A stretch of DNA of 64,000 nucleotides from contig NZ_AROI01000020.1 of assembly GCF_000410875.1 (NCBI RefSeq), forward strand, positions 62,001 to 126,000, given 5' to 3'. Below are positions 1 through 16,231 of this stretch, in pieces (within the stretch, counting starts at the first letter, position 1; every line of letters begins with the position of its first letter). The notes under the pieces are model-generated. The model was not told the DNA's origin. It searched no databases and saw only the letters and a list, made by a program, of their open reading frames with translations. The DNA comes from Halopseudomonas pelagia CL-AP6 (lineage in GTDB: Bacteria > Pseudomonadota > Gammaproteobacteria > Pseudomonadales > Pseudomonadaceae). Both the position numbers and the translations under genes were made by a program.

Positions 1-659
1 GGGTAGTTCTGATTACCGATACGCTCGACCTTGCGGCGCCAGGCATCTTTATAATAAGCGCCCTTGTCCTGCATGGTCGACGCGGCATTGAGGCGATGTA
101 CGCGAGGCCGATTGGCGTATTGCTGACGCTCTTCGGCGAGCTGTGCCTCGAGGCTGGCTATTTCCTGCGACAAGCGAGTGATGTCAAAGCGTTGCAAGGT
201 CACGCTGGTGTCTACCGGCTCGGGTGTCGGCGGGGCTTTGACCACGCGTTCGGGTTGCGGCGCGGTGGTGGTGACCACTTGCTGTTCGCGGACCGGTTCG
301 GGCTCCGGAGCGCTCGCCTCCTGTGGCGGGGCGACCTCGTTGATTTCGGTGTCCTGAAACACTGCTTCTTCAGTGGTGCTGGGGGCGGCCTTGTGTTCCA
401 GCGTGCCGCTACCCTCCTGATTCATCTGCGCCAGATAGTCGGCTTTTTCCGGCTGTTGCTCGGAAGGCTGGGTCGCCAGGGTGATCTCCAGGGTCTTGGA
501 GAGTTCGCTGGGTGTTGGCAGATCAAAGGTGATGCCAAGAATCACCAGGGCATGCAGGACCGCTGCCAGAAACAAGGTAAAACCCAGGCGATCGCGGGCC
601 GTAACCACAGGGGGCTCAGGCTGATTGGCGATATCCGGGGGTGTCACGGCTTTATTCAT
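1..659 (-). CDS. tonB: TonB-like energy transducer, C-terminus cut off by window edge
   Basis: Reading the minus strand from the ATG at 659 gives about 219 residues that run off the left edge. A short cytoplasmic N-terminus is followed by one hydrophobic segment at about residues 26-45, then a long Pro/Glu-rich periplasmic linker (AQPSEQQPEK, PEPEPVREQQ, PPTPEPVDTS) and a charged coiled-coil-like stretch. The last visible residues (YYKDAWRRKVERIGNQNYP) are the usual entry to the TonB C-terminal domain, which lies outside. TonB proteins couple the inner-membrane proton motive force to outer-membrane receptors. Position next to gshB and pilG matches P. aeruginosa tonB3 (PA0406), which has been linked to twitching motility. 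That functional link is by analogy. Confidence 0.85.
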   Translation of the reverse strand, partial: MNKAVTPPDIANQPEPPVVTARDRLGFTLFLAAVLHALVILGITFDLPTPSELSKTLEITLATQPSEQQPEKADYLAQMNQEGSGTLEHKAAPSTTEEAVFQDTEINEVAPPQEASAPEPEPVREQQVVTTTAPQPERVVKAPPTPEPVDTSVTLQRFDITRLSQEIASLEAQLAEERQQYANRPRVHRLNAASTMQDKGAYYKDAWRRKVERIGNQNY

Positions 660-724
660 GCTGTCCGTAGGCTGGCGGCGGCTGACATTTTCCTGCGAAG
701 TCTGCCGCGCCCGTCGTCAAAAGT

Positions 725-1687
725 CTATGCGCCCCTGCGTGCTTTGAGACGTTGATCAATGACGTCCATCAGCTGGCCGCCAATATCGGTGTGATAGGCA
801 GCGTCAATTTCGCGGATGCAGGTTGGGCTGGTCACATTGATCTCGGTCAGATAGTCGCCAATCACGTCCAGCCCGACAAACAGGAGGCCGCGTTCGCGCA
901 GGCTGGGTCCGACCTGATTGGCGATCCAGCGATCGCGCTCGGTTAGCGGTCTGGCTTCGCCGCGACCACCGGCGGCCAGGTTGCCGCGCGTCTCGCCATG
1001 CTGTGGGATACGTGCCAGACAGTAGGGCACGGGCTCACCGTCGATCATCAGAATGCGCTTGTCGCCATCCTCTATCTCGGGCAAATACCGCTGGGCCATG
1101 ATCTGTTGCTGACCAAACTGAGTCAGGGTCTCGATAATCACACTGAGGTTCGGATCGTTCTCCTGGATACGAAAAATCATCGATCCGCCCATTCCATCGA
1201 GCGGTTTGAGAATAACGTCACGGTGTTTTTTTGCAAAAGCGCGCAGAATGCTCGCGCGGCGGGTAACAACATGTTCTGGCGCGCATTGAGGGAACTGCGT
1301 GGCAAACAGCTTTTCGTTGCAGTCGCGCAAGCTGGCAGGTCGGTTGACGACCATGGCGCCGGCGCGTTCGGCGGCTTCGAGAATGTGTGTCGCGTAGAGA
1401 AACTCGTTGTCGAAGGGCGGATCCTTGCGCATCAGAATCACATCCAGCTCGGCCAGCGGCCTGTGTTGATGCTCTTCCAGGTCGAACCAATGCTGCGGAT
1501 CGGCATGAACCTTGAGTGCGCGCATGCAGCCCATGGCTTTCCCATCGGCCAGATAGAGGTCCTGGGGCTCCATGTAGTGCAGCTCCCAGCCCCGCGTTTG
1601 AGCGGCCAGTAACATGGCCAGTGAGCTGTCTTTCTTATACTGGATCGCGTGTATCGGATCCATGACGATGCCAAGGCTAATGCGCAT
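725..1687 (-). CDS. gshB: Glutathione synthetase
   Basis: ATP-grasp enzyme joining gamma-glutamylcysteine and glycine, the second step of glutathione synthesis. The protein has the GshB opening (LGIVMDPI, KKDSSLAMLLAA), the ATP-grasp segment VILKPLDGMGG, the QRYLPEIEDGDKRI region and the C-terminal INVTSPTCIREID metal-binding stretch. Length is 320 aa, near the usual 315-318. I start at the ATG at 1687 because MRISLGIVMDPI aligns with the family N-terminus; an in-frame ATG at 1705 would add six residues, and neither has a strong ribosome site. It lies divergent to pilG, and gshA is about 18 kb away in this window. Confidence 0.96.
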   Translation of the reverse strand: MRISLGIVMDPIHAIQYKKDSSLAMLLAAQTRGWELHYMEPQDLYLADGKAMGCMRALKVHADPQHWFDLEEHQHRPLAELDVILMRKDPPFDNEFLYATHILEAAERAGAMVVNRPASLRDCNEKLFATQFPQCAPEHVVTRRASILRAFAKKHRDVILKPLDGMGGSMIFRIQENDPNLSVIIETLTQFGQQQIMAQRYLPEIEDGDKRILMIDGEPVPYCLARIPQHGETRGNLAAGGRGEARPLTERDRWIANQVGPSLRERGLLFVGLDVIGDYLTEINVTSPTCIREIDAAYHTDIGGQLMDVIDQRLKARRGA

Positions 1688-1975
1688 AAGGTGGTCGGTC
1701 CGCATGTATAGTTGAGCATTGATGGCTGAGCGATGATGGCTAAGCGGTGTGCGAGTCAGTGTACTCTGCGGATGGCTTGTGATGAAGGGTTGACTAATGT
1801 CGGCGGATGTCTCATATCTGGTGCGTGGCGGTAAAAAAGCGGAAAACGGTGTTGCCTCAATAGATTGGCTGCATAAACTATGTTAAAAGTACGCGGAAAA
1901 GGGATCGGCTGGTGATGCGTCGGCATCATGCCATTTGCGCTAACCACCCACCATTAATAACAAGGGCTGGTCATA

Positions 1976-2389
1976 ATGGAAGAAAATTTCGAAAGCCTGA
2001 AAGTCATGGTCATTGACGACAGCAAGACTATCCGCCGTACGGCAGAAACACTGCTGAAAAAAGTCGGATGCACCGTTATTACTGCTGTTGACGGCTTTGA
2101 TGCGTTGGCCAAAATCGCCGACAACCACCCCGATATTATCTTTGTCGATATTATGATGCCGCGTCTCGATGGCTATCAGACCTGCGCGTTGATAAAGAAC
2201 AACAGCGCCTTCCGCGGTACACCGGTCATTATGCTGTCGAGCAAGGATGGTCTGTTCGATAAGGCCAAGGGGCGCATTGTCGGTTCTGACCAATATCTGA
2301 CCAAGCCTTTCAGTAAGGAAGAGCTACTGGGTGCGATCCGTGCCCATGTTCCACAATCGAACGATTTAGCAGGTGCGTCGGGCGCTTGA
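1976..2389 (+). CDS. pilG: PilG, CheY-like response regulator of the Pil-Chp system
   Basis: Single receiver domain of 137 aa. The acidic pocket is IDDS at residues 13-16, the phospho-acceptor is D58 in IIFVDIMMPRLDG, and the conserved Lys is in YLTKPF. In P. aeruginosa PilG is phosphorylated by ChpA and promotes pilus extension and cAMP synthesis. First gene of a plus-strand operon running pilG-pilH-pilI-pilJ-pilK-chpA-chpB-chpC. The preceding 290 bp to gshB should hold the operon promoter, but I see no strong consensus box there. Confidence 0.96.
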   Translation: MEENFESLKVMVIDDSKTIRRTAETLLKKVGCTVITAVDGFDALAKIADNHPDIIFVDIMMPRLDGYQTCALIKNNSAFRGTPVIMLSSKDGLFDKAKGRIVGSDQYLTKPFSKEELLGAIRAHVPQSNDLAGASGA

Positions 2390-2426
2390 GTTTGCCGCCG
2401 CCTTATAGCCATACCGGGGGAGTTGC

Positions 2427-2792
2427 ATGGCCAGAATTCTAGTAGTAGATGATTCGCCGACCGAGCTGTACAAGCTGACAGGCATGCTGGAGAAGCATGG
2501 GCACGAAGTGCTCAAGGCCGAAAATGGCGCAGACGGGGTTGCGCTGGCACGCCAGGAGAAACCGGATGTGGTGCTTATGGATATTGTCATGCCTGGTCTG
2601 AATGGTTTTCAGGCGACTCGGCAATTGACCAAGGATCCTGAAACGGCCCATATCCCGGTGATTATCGTCACCACCAAAGATCAGGAAACCGATAAGGTCT
2701 GGGGCAAGCGGCAGGGCGCCAAGGATTACCTGACCAAGCCGGTTGAGGAAGATACCCTGATCAAGACATTGAAGTCGGTGCTGGGCGGCTGA
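2427..2792 (+). CDS. pilH: PilH, CheY-like response regulator of the Pil-Chp system
   Basis: Receiver-only protein of 121 aa with VDDS at residues 7-10, phospho-acceptor D52 in VVLMDIVMPGLNG and the lysine in YLTKPVEED. In P. aeruginosa PilH counteracts PilG, being linked to pilus retraction or acting as a phosphate sink for ChpA. A GGGGGAG ribosome site precedes the ATG. The gap from pilG is 37 bp, consistent with cotranscription. Confidence 0.96.
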   Translation: MARILVVDDSPTELYKLTGMLEKHGHEVLKAENGADGVALARQEKPDVVLMDIVMPGLNGFQATRQLTKDPETAHIPVIIVTTKDQETDKVWGKRQGAKDYLTKPVEEDTLIKTLKSVLGG

Positions 2793-2839
2793 TAACAGTT
2801 GCTGGCATGTTGCCGCATAACAACCAGAACAGGCAAAGC

Positions 2840-3376
2840 ATGGCAGAATCAATACATCCTTTCGATCTTCTTCAGCAACTGGCCGCGCGCTGTCGTCGTC
2901 AGGCCATCGGCCTGCCAGCGCAAGACGTGGTCAGTGAAACCTGGAGTGGCGTTGGTTTCCGGGTTGCCGGGCAGCCAATGGTCGCGGCCATGGGTGAAGT
3001 CAGTGAAATCCTGCATGAGCCGCGCTATACCGCATTACCTCGGGTCAAATCCTGGGTTCGCGGAGTGGCGAATGTGCGCGGCCGCCTGCTGCCCATCATC
3101 GATTTGAGCCGGTTCTTCGGCTCCACCGTCAGCATTCCCCGTAAGCAGCGGCGCGTCCTGGTTCTCGACCGCGATGGCCTGTTTGTGGGGTTATTGATTG
3201 ATGAGCTGCTGGGCATGCAGCATTTTCCAGTCAGCAGTTTTAGCACCGAATTGCCCAGCATTGAGGAAGGCTTTAGACCTTTCGTGGTGGGAGCTTATGT
3301 CCAGGAGTCGGCATCATTGGTATTCAACTTCCGGGCATTGGCGCGCGATCAGGCGTTTCTCGACGTGGCGATCTGA
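2840..3376 (+). CDS. pilI: PilI, CheW-like adaptor
   Basis: CheW-domain adaptor of 178 aa linking receptor PilJ to kinase ChpA. Recognisable elements are WSGVGFRVAG, EILHEPRYTALPRVKSWVRGVANVRGRLLPIIDL and the C-terminal VFNFRALARDQAFLDVAI. I start at the ATG at 2840 (MAESIHPFDLLQQLA), which gives the same length as the P. aeruginosa protein. The upstream in-frame ATG at 2807 would add eleven unconserved residues and lacks a ribosome site. Confidence 0.94.
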   Translation: MAESIHPFDLLQQLAARCRRQAIGLPAQDVVSETWSGVGFRVAGQPMVAAMGEVSEILHEPRYTALPRVKSWVRGVANVRGRLLPIIDLSRFFGSTVSIPRKQRRVLVLDRDGLFVGLLIDELLGMQHFPVSSFSTELPSIEEGFRPFVVGAYVQESASLVFNFRALARDQAFLDVAI

Positions 3377-3461
3377 TTGAGGGAGGGGGCGGCCGGTCAA
3401 CCCGGTGTCGCGACTAAATCCAGGATAGCAAGAATAATGTTGTAGGCCAGGTAGGGGCCAG

Positions 3462-5501
3462 ATGATGAAAAAGTTTGATAAGCAGATACTGTCCAACATG
3501 CGCAGCAATCGCACGCTCACCGGCTTGTTTGCCGCTCTGATCGTTTCTTTGCTGCTGCTCTTCGTCAACTTCCTGTACCTGAACATTCAGAGTGCCTACG
3601 ACACCGAATACATAGGTCACGCTGGTGAGCTGCGGGTGTTGTCTCAGCAGATATCCAAATCTGCCAGTGAGGCAGCAACGGGTACGCCCGAGGCCTTCGC
3701 ACTGCTGCTCGACGAGCGTAATGACTTCCAGCAACGCTGGGAGTACCTGACCGATGGACGCGAAGAAACCGGCCTGCCGGCGGCTCCCCAGTCGTTGCAG
3801 GAGGAAATGCAGACGGTGCAAAGCAACTGGGATCGAGTGCGTAACAACGCTGACGAGATTCTTGCCAGCGAAGCGACTGTGCTGTCGCTGAATGAAGTGG
3901 CCCTGACGCTGTCCGACACCATCCCGCAGTTGCAGGTTGAATATGAGGACGTGGTAGACGTGCTCATCGATAGTGATGCCGCCGCAGACCAGGTGGCTAT
4001 TGCCCAGCGTCAGTCGTTGCTGGCCGAGCGCATCCTCAACTCGGTAAACCGAGTACTGGCAGGTGATGAAGACGCGGTGATGGCGGCGGACAGTTTCGGC
4101 CGCGATGCGAGCCTGTTTGGGCGCGTGCTGCAAGGCATGATCGAAGGCAACCCAGCCATCGGCATCGAACGGGTGACGGATGCCGACGCCCTGGTGCGGT
4201 TGAACGATATTGCCGACCTGTTCACTTTCGTATCCGAATCGGTTGATGAGATCCTGCTGACGTCTCCCGAGCTGTATCAGGTGAGTCTGGCTGCCAGTGA
4301 AACCTTTACCGACTCCCAACTGCTGTTGGACAACGTATCGCAGCTCACCGCTGGCTTTGAGGCGCGTAGTGATGCGCGCTGGATCAATACCTTGCTGGGT
4401 TATGTACTGGCGTTAGTTGCTCTTGGCAGTATTTTGCTGATCGGTGTGCAAATGACCCGCGAAACGCGCCTGCGCTTGGCTGAAACGGCAGAAAAAAATG
4501 ACAAGAACCAGGCGGCAATTCTGCGTCTGCTCGATGAAATTGCCGACCTTGCCGATGGTGACTTGACCGCCCAGGCAACGGTAACGGAAGACTTTACCGG
4601 GGCGATTGCCGACTCTATCAACTTCTCCATTGACCAACTGCGTGCCCTGGTACAAACCATTAACGAAACCGCACTGCAGGTATCCTCGGCCGCCCAGGAA
4701 ACCCAGGGAACAGCAATGCATCTGGCCGAGGCCTCCGAGCATCAGGCCCAGGAAATTGCCGGTGCCTCGGCTGCGGTGAACGAGATGGCCGTGTCGATTG
4801 ACCAGGTATCGGCCAACGCCGCCGAATCCTCCGCGGTAGCAGAGCGCTCGGTAGCCATCGCCAACAAGGGTAACGAGGTGGTGCAAAATACCATCACCGG
4901 CATGGATACCATTCGCGAGCAGATTCAGGACACCTCCAAACGGATCAAGCGTCTGGGTGAATCTTCCCAGGAGATTGGCGACATCGTTAGCCTGATCAAC
5001 GATATCGCCGACCAGACCAACATTCTGGCCTTGAATGCCGCTATCCAGGCCTCTATGGCGGGTGATGCCGGCCGAGGCTTCGCGGTGGTAGCGGACGAAG
5101 TACAGCGCCTTGCGGAACGTTCTTCCTCGGCAACCAAGCAGATCGAGGCGCTGGTAAAGACCATTCAGACCGATACCAACGAGGCGGTTATCTCCATGGA
5201 GCAAACCACCTCCGAAGTGGTACGGGGTGCGCGTCTGGCGCAGGACGCGGGTGTCGCGCTGGAAGAAATCGAAAAAGTATCCACCAGTCTCGCGGCGTTG
5301 ATTCAGAACATCTCCAACGCAGCACGCCAGCAGGCCTCTTCTGCGGGCCACATCTCCAATACCATGAACGTGATCCAGGAGATCACCTCGCAGACCTCTG
5401 CCGGTACTACCGCTACCGCACGCAGCATTGGCGAACTGGCTGTCCAGGCAGAGTCCATGCGTCAGTCGGTTGATGGCTTCACCCTGCCGCAGCAGTACTG
5501 A
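3462..5501 (+). CDS. pilJ: PilJ, chemoreceptor of the Pil-Chp system
   Basis: Methyl-accepting chemotaxis protein of 679 aa, the sole receptor in this cluster. There is a transmembrane helix at about residues 18-40, a periplasmic part with two PilJ-type four-helix modules ([33 protein letters not shown]), a second helix at about 312-332, a HAMP region and a long signalling coiled coil. The hairpin tip ([34 protein letters not shown]) is nearly invariant. In P. aeruginosa PilJ senses surface contact, probably through pilin, and also responds to phosphatidylethanolamine. A second ATG one codon in (3465) is an equal start choice. Confidence 0.97.
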   Translation: MMKKFDKQILSNMRSNRTLTGLFAALIVSLLLLFVNFLYLNIQSAYDTEYIGHAGELRVLSQQISKSASEAATGTPEAFALLLDERNDFQQRWEYLTDGREETGLPAAPQSLQEEMQTVQSNWDRVRNNADEILASEATVLSLNEVALTLSDTIPQLQVEYEDVVDVLIDSDAAADQVAIAQRQSLLAERILNSVNRVLAGDEDAVMAADSFGRDASLFGRVLQGMIEGNPAIGIERVTDADALVRLNDIADLFTFVSESVDEILLTSPELYQVSLAASETFTDSQLLLDNVSQLTAGFEARSDARWINTLLGYVLALVALGSILLIGVQMTRETRLRLAETAEKNDKNQAAILRLLDEIADLADGDLTAQATVTEDFTGAIADSINFSIDQLRALVQTINETALQVSSAAQETQGTAMHLAEASEHQAQEIAGASAAVNEMAVSIDQVSANAAESSAVAERSVAIANKGNEVVQNTITGMDTIREQIQDTSKRIKRLGESSQEIGDIVSLINDIADQTNILALNAAIQASMAGDAGRGFAVVADEVQRLAERSSSATKQIEALVKTIQTDTNEAVISMEQTTSEVVRGARLAQDAGVALEEIEKVSTSLAALIQNISNAARQQASSAGHISNTMNVIQEITSQTSAGTTATARSIGELAVQAESMRQSVDGFTLPQQY

Positions 5502-5560
5502 CAAGAGACGTCGGGTAGCCTGCTGGCTGCCCGTAAGCCGGCATGAGCAAAGGACACATT

Positions 5561-6460
5561 GTGCAGAGAACGCCTAACTGGTCATTGCAGCAAGTGCCGG
5601 AGATGGATGCAGAACAATTCCATCAATGGCAGGCATTGCTCGAGTCGCGGACCGGCGTCTGCGTCAATGACCAACGCAAGGTGTTTTTGCAGACCAGTCT
5701 TTGTGCGCGGATGCGTGAGCTGAATATGGCCGACTACCAGGCGTATTACCAACACGTCACCCAGGGGCCTGCGGGTGCGATTGAATGGTCTGCGCTGATT
5801 GACCGTTTGACTGTGCGCGAGACCAGTTTTATGCGTCACAGACCTTCCTTTGACGCCGTGGGCCGGCATCTGCAGGCACTGTTGGTGGCACGCGCAGCCA
5901 CGCAGCCGCTGCAGCTGTGGAGCGTAGGCTGTGCCAGTGGTGAGGAAGCCTACTCACTGGCCATGATCAGTGAGCAAGCGTTACTTCAGGCGGCCAACCA
6001 GCAGGCGGCCAGCAAGGCGCCGGGCTATGGCATATGGGCCACGGATATCAGCCTCAAGGCGTTGGAACAGGGGCGCGCAGCGCGCTACTCACGTTCCAGA
6101 CTGGGCGGCCTCAATGAGGCGGAGAAGCAGCAGTGGCTGCAAGAAGCGGACGCAGAACAGTGCGAAATAGTCCCGGCACTGCGTGACCGGATTTGCTTTG
6201 CCAGGTTGAATATCCTGGAATTGGCCCAGGCCCCGATCAGGGACCTGGATATCATTTTTTGCCAGAACCTGCTCATTTATTTCCGCCGCTGGCGCCGCCG
6301 TGATTTGTTGAATCTGCTGGCCAAGCGGTTGGCACCTGGCGGTATGTTGGTGATCGGATTGGGTGAGATAGTGGACTGGAATAATCCTCTGCTGGAGCGT
6401 CTGCCCGATGATCGGGTACAGGCCTATGTGCGACGGGATATCAATGGACGTCTGGAGTGA
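5561..6460 (+). CDS. pilK: PilK, CheR-type chemoreceptor methyltransferase
   Basis: SAM-dependent glutamate methyltransferase of 299 aa, expected to methylate PilJ. It has an N-terminal CheR helical domain (LLESRTGVCVNDQRKVFLQTSL), the arginine-containing RLTVRETSFMRH segment, the SAM-binding WSVGCASGEEAYSLAM loop and the C-terminal DIIFCQNLLIYFRRW block, where canonical CheR has CRN rather than CQN. The start is a choice: GTG at 5561 has AAAGGA six bases upstream, while the ATG at 5543 (305 aa) has no clear ribosome site. The stop at 6460 nearly abuts chpA. Confidence 0.93.
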   Translation: MQRTPNWSLQQVPEMDAEQFHQWQALLESRTGVCVNDQRKVFLQTSLCARMRELNMADYQAYYQHVTQGPAGAIEWSALIDRLTVRETSFMRHRPSFDAVGRHLQALLVARAATQPLQLWSVGCASGEEAYSLAMISEQALLQAANQQAASKAPGYGIWATDISLKALEQGRAARYSRSRLGGLNEAEKQQWLQEADAEQCEIVPALRDRICFARLNILELAQAPIRDLDIIFCQNLLIYFRRWRRRDLLNLLAKRLAPGGMLVIGLGEIVDWNNPLLERLPDDRVQAYVRRDINGRLE

Positions 6461-6462
6461 AT

Positions 6463-12697
<6,235 letters not shown>

Positions 12698-12705
<8 letters not shown>

Positions 12706-13666
12706 AGCCTTCGCTCCGGCTATCGGACTGCTGGCGGCCAACCCGGATAAACGTCGGCTGTTGCACTCGGTGCTCAGCCACTTCGGCTACCGGGTGGTGT
12801 TCTGTGATGACCCAGCGCAGTTGGACTGTCGGCGACTGGCTGCCATCACCACCGAGGCCTGGCTGCTGGAGCTGCCGGAGGAATCAGCGCTGTCGGACTG
12901 GTTGTTGGAGCACAGCGCGGTGCCAGTACTGCTGGGTGCTGGCGAAATTCCGCCGGCTGACAGCGAGGATTATCCGCGCTGGGAGCGGCGCCTTTACAAC
13001 AAGCTACTGCCGTTGTTGGGTCCCGTGGAGGGCGGGCAGTTGCCGAGCATGTTGACGTTCAAGGGCACTACCAAGGAGGTGCATAACGCCCGCCAGCCAG
13101 CACGTTGTGTGTGGTTGCTGGGAGCGTCCCTGGGCGGGCCGGCGGCGGTCAAGGTGTTTCTCGACAGCCTGCCGGCGGATTTGCCTATCGCTTTTATTTA
13201 CGCCCAGCACATTGACGCCGGGTTCGAGAGCCGCCTGCCGAGCATCATTGGCCGCCAGAACGACTGGCGTATTATCAATTGCGTGGCTGGTACCGCGCTA
13301 CATGACGGCGATGTGCTGGTTGCGCCGATCAAACGCAGCCTGAGCTTTTCTCCGGAAGGCCGGGTGCGTCTTAGTGATACGCCTTGGCCGGGCTGCTATC
13401 AGCCCTCGATTGAGACGTTGCTGGATCAGGTAGGCGGTGCGTTTGCGCCAGCCTGCGGCGCTATTATTTTCAGCGGCATGGGTGAGGATGGCGTGCAAGC
13501 CTGCCGGCGCCTGCGCAAGCAGGGCGTCGAGGTGTGGACCCAGGATCCCCGTAGTGCTGCCTGCTCGGTGATGCCCGAAGCGGTAGCGGCTGAGGGCTTG
13601 AGCAGCCGGCAGGGCGATCCGGCAGAGCTGGCCGTTGCGTTGCAGGCGTGGCTGGCGCAGGAGTAG
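12698..13666 (+). CDS. chpB: ChpB, CheB-type receptor methylesterase
   Basis: Glutamate methylesterase of 322 aa that should reverse PilK methylation of PilJ. The catalytic triad is visible: Ser 144 in LLGASLGGPAA, His 171 in YAQHIDAGFESRL and Asp 264 in FSGMGEDGVQA. The first ~105 residues have the look of a receiver domain (IGLLAANPDKRRLLHSVLSHFGYRVVF) but lack the acidic pocket and phospho-Asp (LLELPEES in their place), so phosphorylation control of the usual CheB kind is unlikely. GTG start at 12698 overlaps the chpA stop by 8 bp, implying translational coupling. Confidence 0.94.
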
Positions 13667-13713
13667 CCACTGGCGCTGTAGCTGCCAGCGGAAATCTATC
13701 AAGAGGAAAGCAC

Positions 13714-14196
13714 ATGTCAGATGCACTGGAAAGCCTGAATGGTCTTATTGTTCCGCTTACCGAGCAGGGGCTGTTGTTGCCGAACGTTGCCGTGGCAGAG
13801 CTGGTCAGTTTTCGCATAACCCGTGATGTGCCGGGCGCGCCGGACTGGTTTCTAGGCTGGACGCGCTGGCGTGAGCAGCAGGTCCCGCTGGTCGATCCTT
13901 ATCGGTTGCTGGGTCAGACGCCGGATAACAGTGGGCGCCAGCCTCGTACCTTGATCATGAATGCCATTGGTGGGCGTGAAGGGGTGCATTTTATCGGCAT
14001 GCGGGTGTGGAGTATTCCACGCTCGCGCAAAGTGCTGCGCGGGGAAATCAATGAAGTAGACGGCTCTGAGCTAGGCGAGCCTGCTCCTTATATCAGCCAG
14101 TCAGTACAGCTGGCTGATGAGGCTGAATGCTTGATAATTCCCGATCTGGAGGCTATCGAATTGGCGTTGGAGCAGGCCGGCCTGCTGCGAGGCTGA
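13714..14196 (+). CDS. chpC: ChpC, second CheW-like adaptor
   Basis: CheW-domain protein of 160 aa (LNGLIVPLTEQGLLLPNVAVAELV, WFLGWTRWREQQVPLVDPYRLLG). The ATG at 13714 has AGAGGAAAG upstream; longer in-frame extensions are unconserved. In P. aeruginosa ChpC connects additional inputs to ChpA and is not essential for twitching. It ends the cluster and converges with the kinase gene at 14211. P. aeruginosa carries chpD and chpE next; they are absent here. Confidence 0.92.
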   Translation: MSDALESLNGLIVPLTEQGLLLPNVAVAELVSFRITRDVPGAPDWFLGWTRWREQQVPLVDPYRLLGQTPDNSGRQPRTLIMNAIGGREGVHFIGMRVWSIPRSRKVLRGEINEVDGSELGEPAPYISQSVQLADEAECLIIPDLEAIELALEQAGLLRG

Positions 14197-14210
14197 GCGG
14201 CCTGCTCCAC

Positions 14211-15512
14211 TCAGATAGGGAAGCTGAGCCGGGCTTCGGTACCGCCACCGCTGCGGTTGAGCAGTTGCACTGTTGCACCGTGGGTTTCGGCAATGCGTTT
14301 GACAATCGCCAGTCCCAGGCCGGTGCCGGTAGTGGTTCTGGCCCGATCGCCGCGAATAAAGGGTACGAACAGTGATTCACATTCGGTCGGGTCGATCCCC
14401 GGCCCGCGATCCAGCACCGCGACCACCAGATAAGGCTGAGCCGCTGCACGTGTCACATAGGTGCAAACCTCGATGCCACTGCCGCCATGGTATAGCGCGT
14501 TGTCGATCAGGTTGCTTATCACCCGTTTTATCGACAAGCGCCTGAGCTTGATCTTAGGTACGGGTTCCAGGCATAGCCGGACTTTCTCCTCGCCGGTATT
14601 CAGCGGTGCGACGACTTCCCTGATGATGTCGTTAATGTCTTCCGGCTCAACCGCTTCAGTGCTGCCATCGCGCATGAACGCCATGAACTGATCGAGAATC
14701 GCGTCCATGTCTTCGATATCGCGAATCATGCCTTCGGTCAGATCTGGGTCGGCGGAGGATAGCAGCTCGGTGGATAGCCGCATGCGTGTCAGTGGGGTAC
14801 GCAGGTCGTGGGAGACACCGGCCAACAACATCGAGCGGTCCCGGTTGGCCTGTTCGACATCCTGGGCCATTTGGTTGAAGGCCCGATACACTTCGGCGAT
14901 TTCGGCCGGACAATTGGTATCCAGCAAACGTACGCTCTGGCCCTTGCCGATGCGCCTGGCGGCGTGCTCGAGTTTTTTCAGCGGTTTGTTCAACTGACGC
15001 ACGAATACCCACGCGGCGGCGGTCGACAGGATGCCGATCGCCAGAAACCACAGCACTACCATCCAGATGCGTTGGCCACGCAACGGGTGAGCATAGAGAG
15101 GAACTTTCAGCCAGTTGTCCTGGTAGGCCGGTTGGTGCACCCAGATTGTGGGTTCACCCTGAATGCGCACGCGCACTTCAGTGCGGTCTCCGAGTTCGGC
15201 CCGCAGCTGATTGGTGAATATGCCGGTGTACGGCCAATGCACTTCGCCGCGCGGCACCTGATAGTGGGGGACCAAGCTCATGCCGGTCATTTTTTCGATG
15301 TCGGCACGGGTTTCCGGGCCGGCGGCCCAGTAAGAACCGATCAACATCGCGGTACCGTGACTGTACTGGCGGTCGACCAACAGGTCTTCGTTGCTCATCA
15401 GATAGAACATGGTGAGCAACTTGGAAAACAGTGTGACCAGTAACACCAGCAGAATAGTGCGGGCAAAGAAGCTACGTGGCAGCAGCGGGTGCCAGCCAGG
15501 GCCGCCCTTCAC
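14211..15512 (-). CDS. amgS: EnvZ-type sensor histidine kinase (AmgS homologue)
   Basis: Inner-membrane sensor kinase of 433 aa. TM1 is at about residues 19-38, followed by a periplasmic sensor domain (NEDLLVDRQYSHGTAMLIG), TM2 at about 149-170 and HAMP. The HisKA box holds His 235 (GVSHDLRTPLTRMRL) and the HATPase has NLIDNALYHGG, DRGPGIDPTE and GTGLGLAIVKRI. Its start overlaps the response-regulator stop by 4 bp, so the two are one operon. In P. aeruginosa the equivalent pair next to tex and gshA is AmgRS, which responds to aminoglycoside-induced membrane stress from mistranslated proteins. The assignment rests on family plus neighbours. Confidence 0.9.
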   Translation of the reverse strand: MKGGPGWHPLLPRSFFARTILLVLLVTLFSKLLTMFYLMSNEDLLVDRQYSHGTAMLIGSYWAAGPETRADIEKMTGMSLVPHYQVPRGEVHWPYTGIFTNQLRAELGDRTEVRVRIQGEPTIWVHQPAYQDNWLKVPLYAHPLRGQRIWMVVLWFLAIGILSTAAAWVFVRQLNKPLKKLEHAARRIGKGQSVRLLDTNCPAEIAEVYRAFNQMAQDVEQANRDRSMLLAGVSHDLRTPLTRMRLSTELLSSADPDLTEGMIRDIEDMDAILDQFMAFMRDGSTEAVEPEDINDIIREVVAPLNTGEEKVRLCLEPVPKIKLRRLSIKRVISNLIDNALYHGGSGIEVCTYVTRAAAQPYLVVAVLDRGPGIDPTECESLFVPFIRGDRARTTTGTGLGLAIVKRIAETHGATVQLLNRSGGGTEARLSFPI

Positions 15513-16231
15513 GAATGCTTACCGTCCGGCACAAAGACGTAGCCCACACCCCATACAGTCTGGATATAGCGAGGCTTGGATGGATCGGGCTCAAGCATGC
15601 GCCGCAAGCGCGAGATCTGCACGTCGATCGAGCGCTCCAGGGCATCCCACTCGCGGCCACGGGCCAGTTGCATTAACTTGTCGCGCGTCAACGGTTCGCG
15701 AGGGTGCTGGACCAGTGCCTTGAGTACCGCGAATTCCCCGGTGGTGAGCATATGCACCTCTTCGCCGCGGCGTAGCTCGCGAGTGGCCAGGCTGAGCACA
15801 AACTCGCCGAAGGTGACCTCTTCGTCCTCGCCACCGGGAGCACCCGGTACCTGTGGCGCCTGACGGCGCAGCACCGCTTTGATACGGGCGACCAATTCAC
15901 GGGGATTGAAAGGCTTGGGCAGGTAGTCGTCTGCGCCCTGTTCCAGGCCGAGAATTCGGCTGGCTTCGTCGCCTTTGGCGGTGAGCATGATGATCGGCGT
16001 GGTGTTTTCCTGGTCGCGCAGGCGCTTACAGGCGGTCAGGCCGTCTTCGCCAGGCAGCATCAAGTCCAGCACGATGAGCGAATACAGCTCGCGGGCCAGC
16101 AGTCTATCCATCTGCTCGGTGTTCTCCACTGCACGCACCCGGTAACCCTGTTCGGTCAAAAAGCGCTCAAGTAGCCTGCGTAATCGAACGTCGTCATCAA
16201 CAATTAGGATTTTTTCGCCTTCGCTGATCAT
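15509..16231 (-). CDS. amgR: OmpR-type response regulator (AmgR homologue)
   Basis: Receiver plus winged-helix regulator of 240 aa. Residues DDD 12-14 and phospho-acceptor D56 (VLDLMLPGEDG) form the receiver. The C-terminal OmpR/PhoB DNA-binding domain has ELRRGEEVHMLTTGEFAVLKAL and the recognition region RGREWDALERSIDVQISRLRRMLE, ending with YIQTVWGVGYVFVPDG. First gene of the two-gene operon with the kinase, divergent from tex; the 202-bp gap between them should carry both promoters. Confidence 0.93.
   Translation of the reverse strand: MISEGEKILIVDDDVRLRRLLERFLTEQGYRVRAVENTEQMDRLLARELYSLIVLDLMLPGEDGLTACKRLRDQENTTPIIMLTAKGDEASRILGLEQGADDYLPKPFNPRELVARIKAVLRRQAPQVPGAPGGEDEEVTFGEFVLSLATRELRRGEEVHMLTTGEFAVLKALVQHPREPLTRDKLMQLARGREWDALERSIDVQISRLRRMLEPDPSKPRYIQTVWGVGYVFVPDGKHS

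Noticed and set aside
2807-2839. Upstream ATG extending PilI by 11 residues
   Set aside because: No ribosome site and no conservation; the ATG at 2840 gives the usual 178 aa.
4413-5504. A 363-codon open frame opposite pilJ
   Set aside because: It mirrors the highly conserved signalling domain of PilJ; the Gly/Leu/His-rich translation is a codon-bias artefact.
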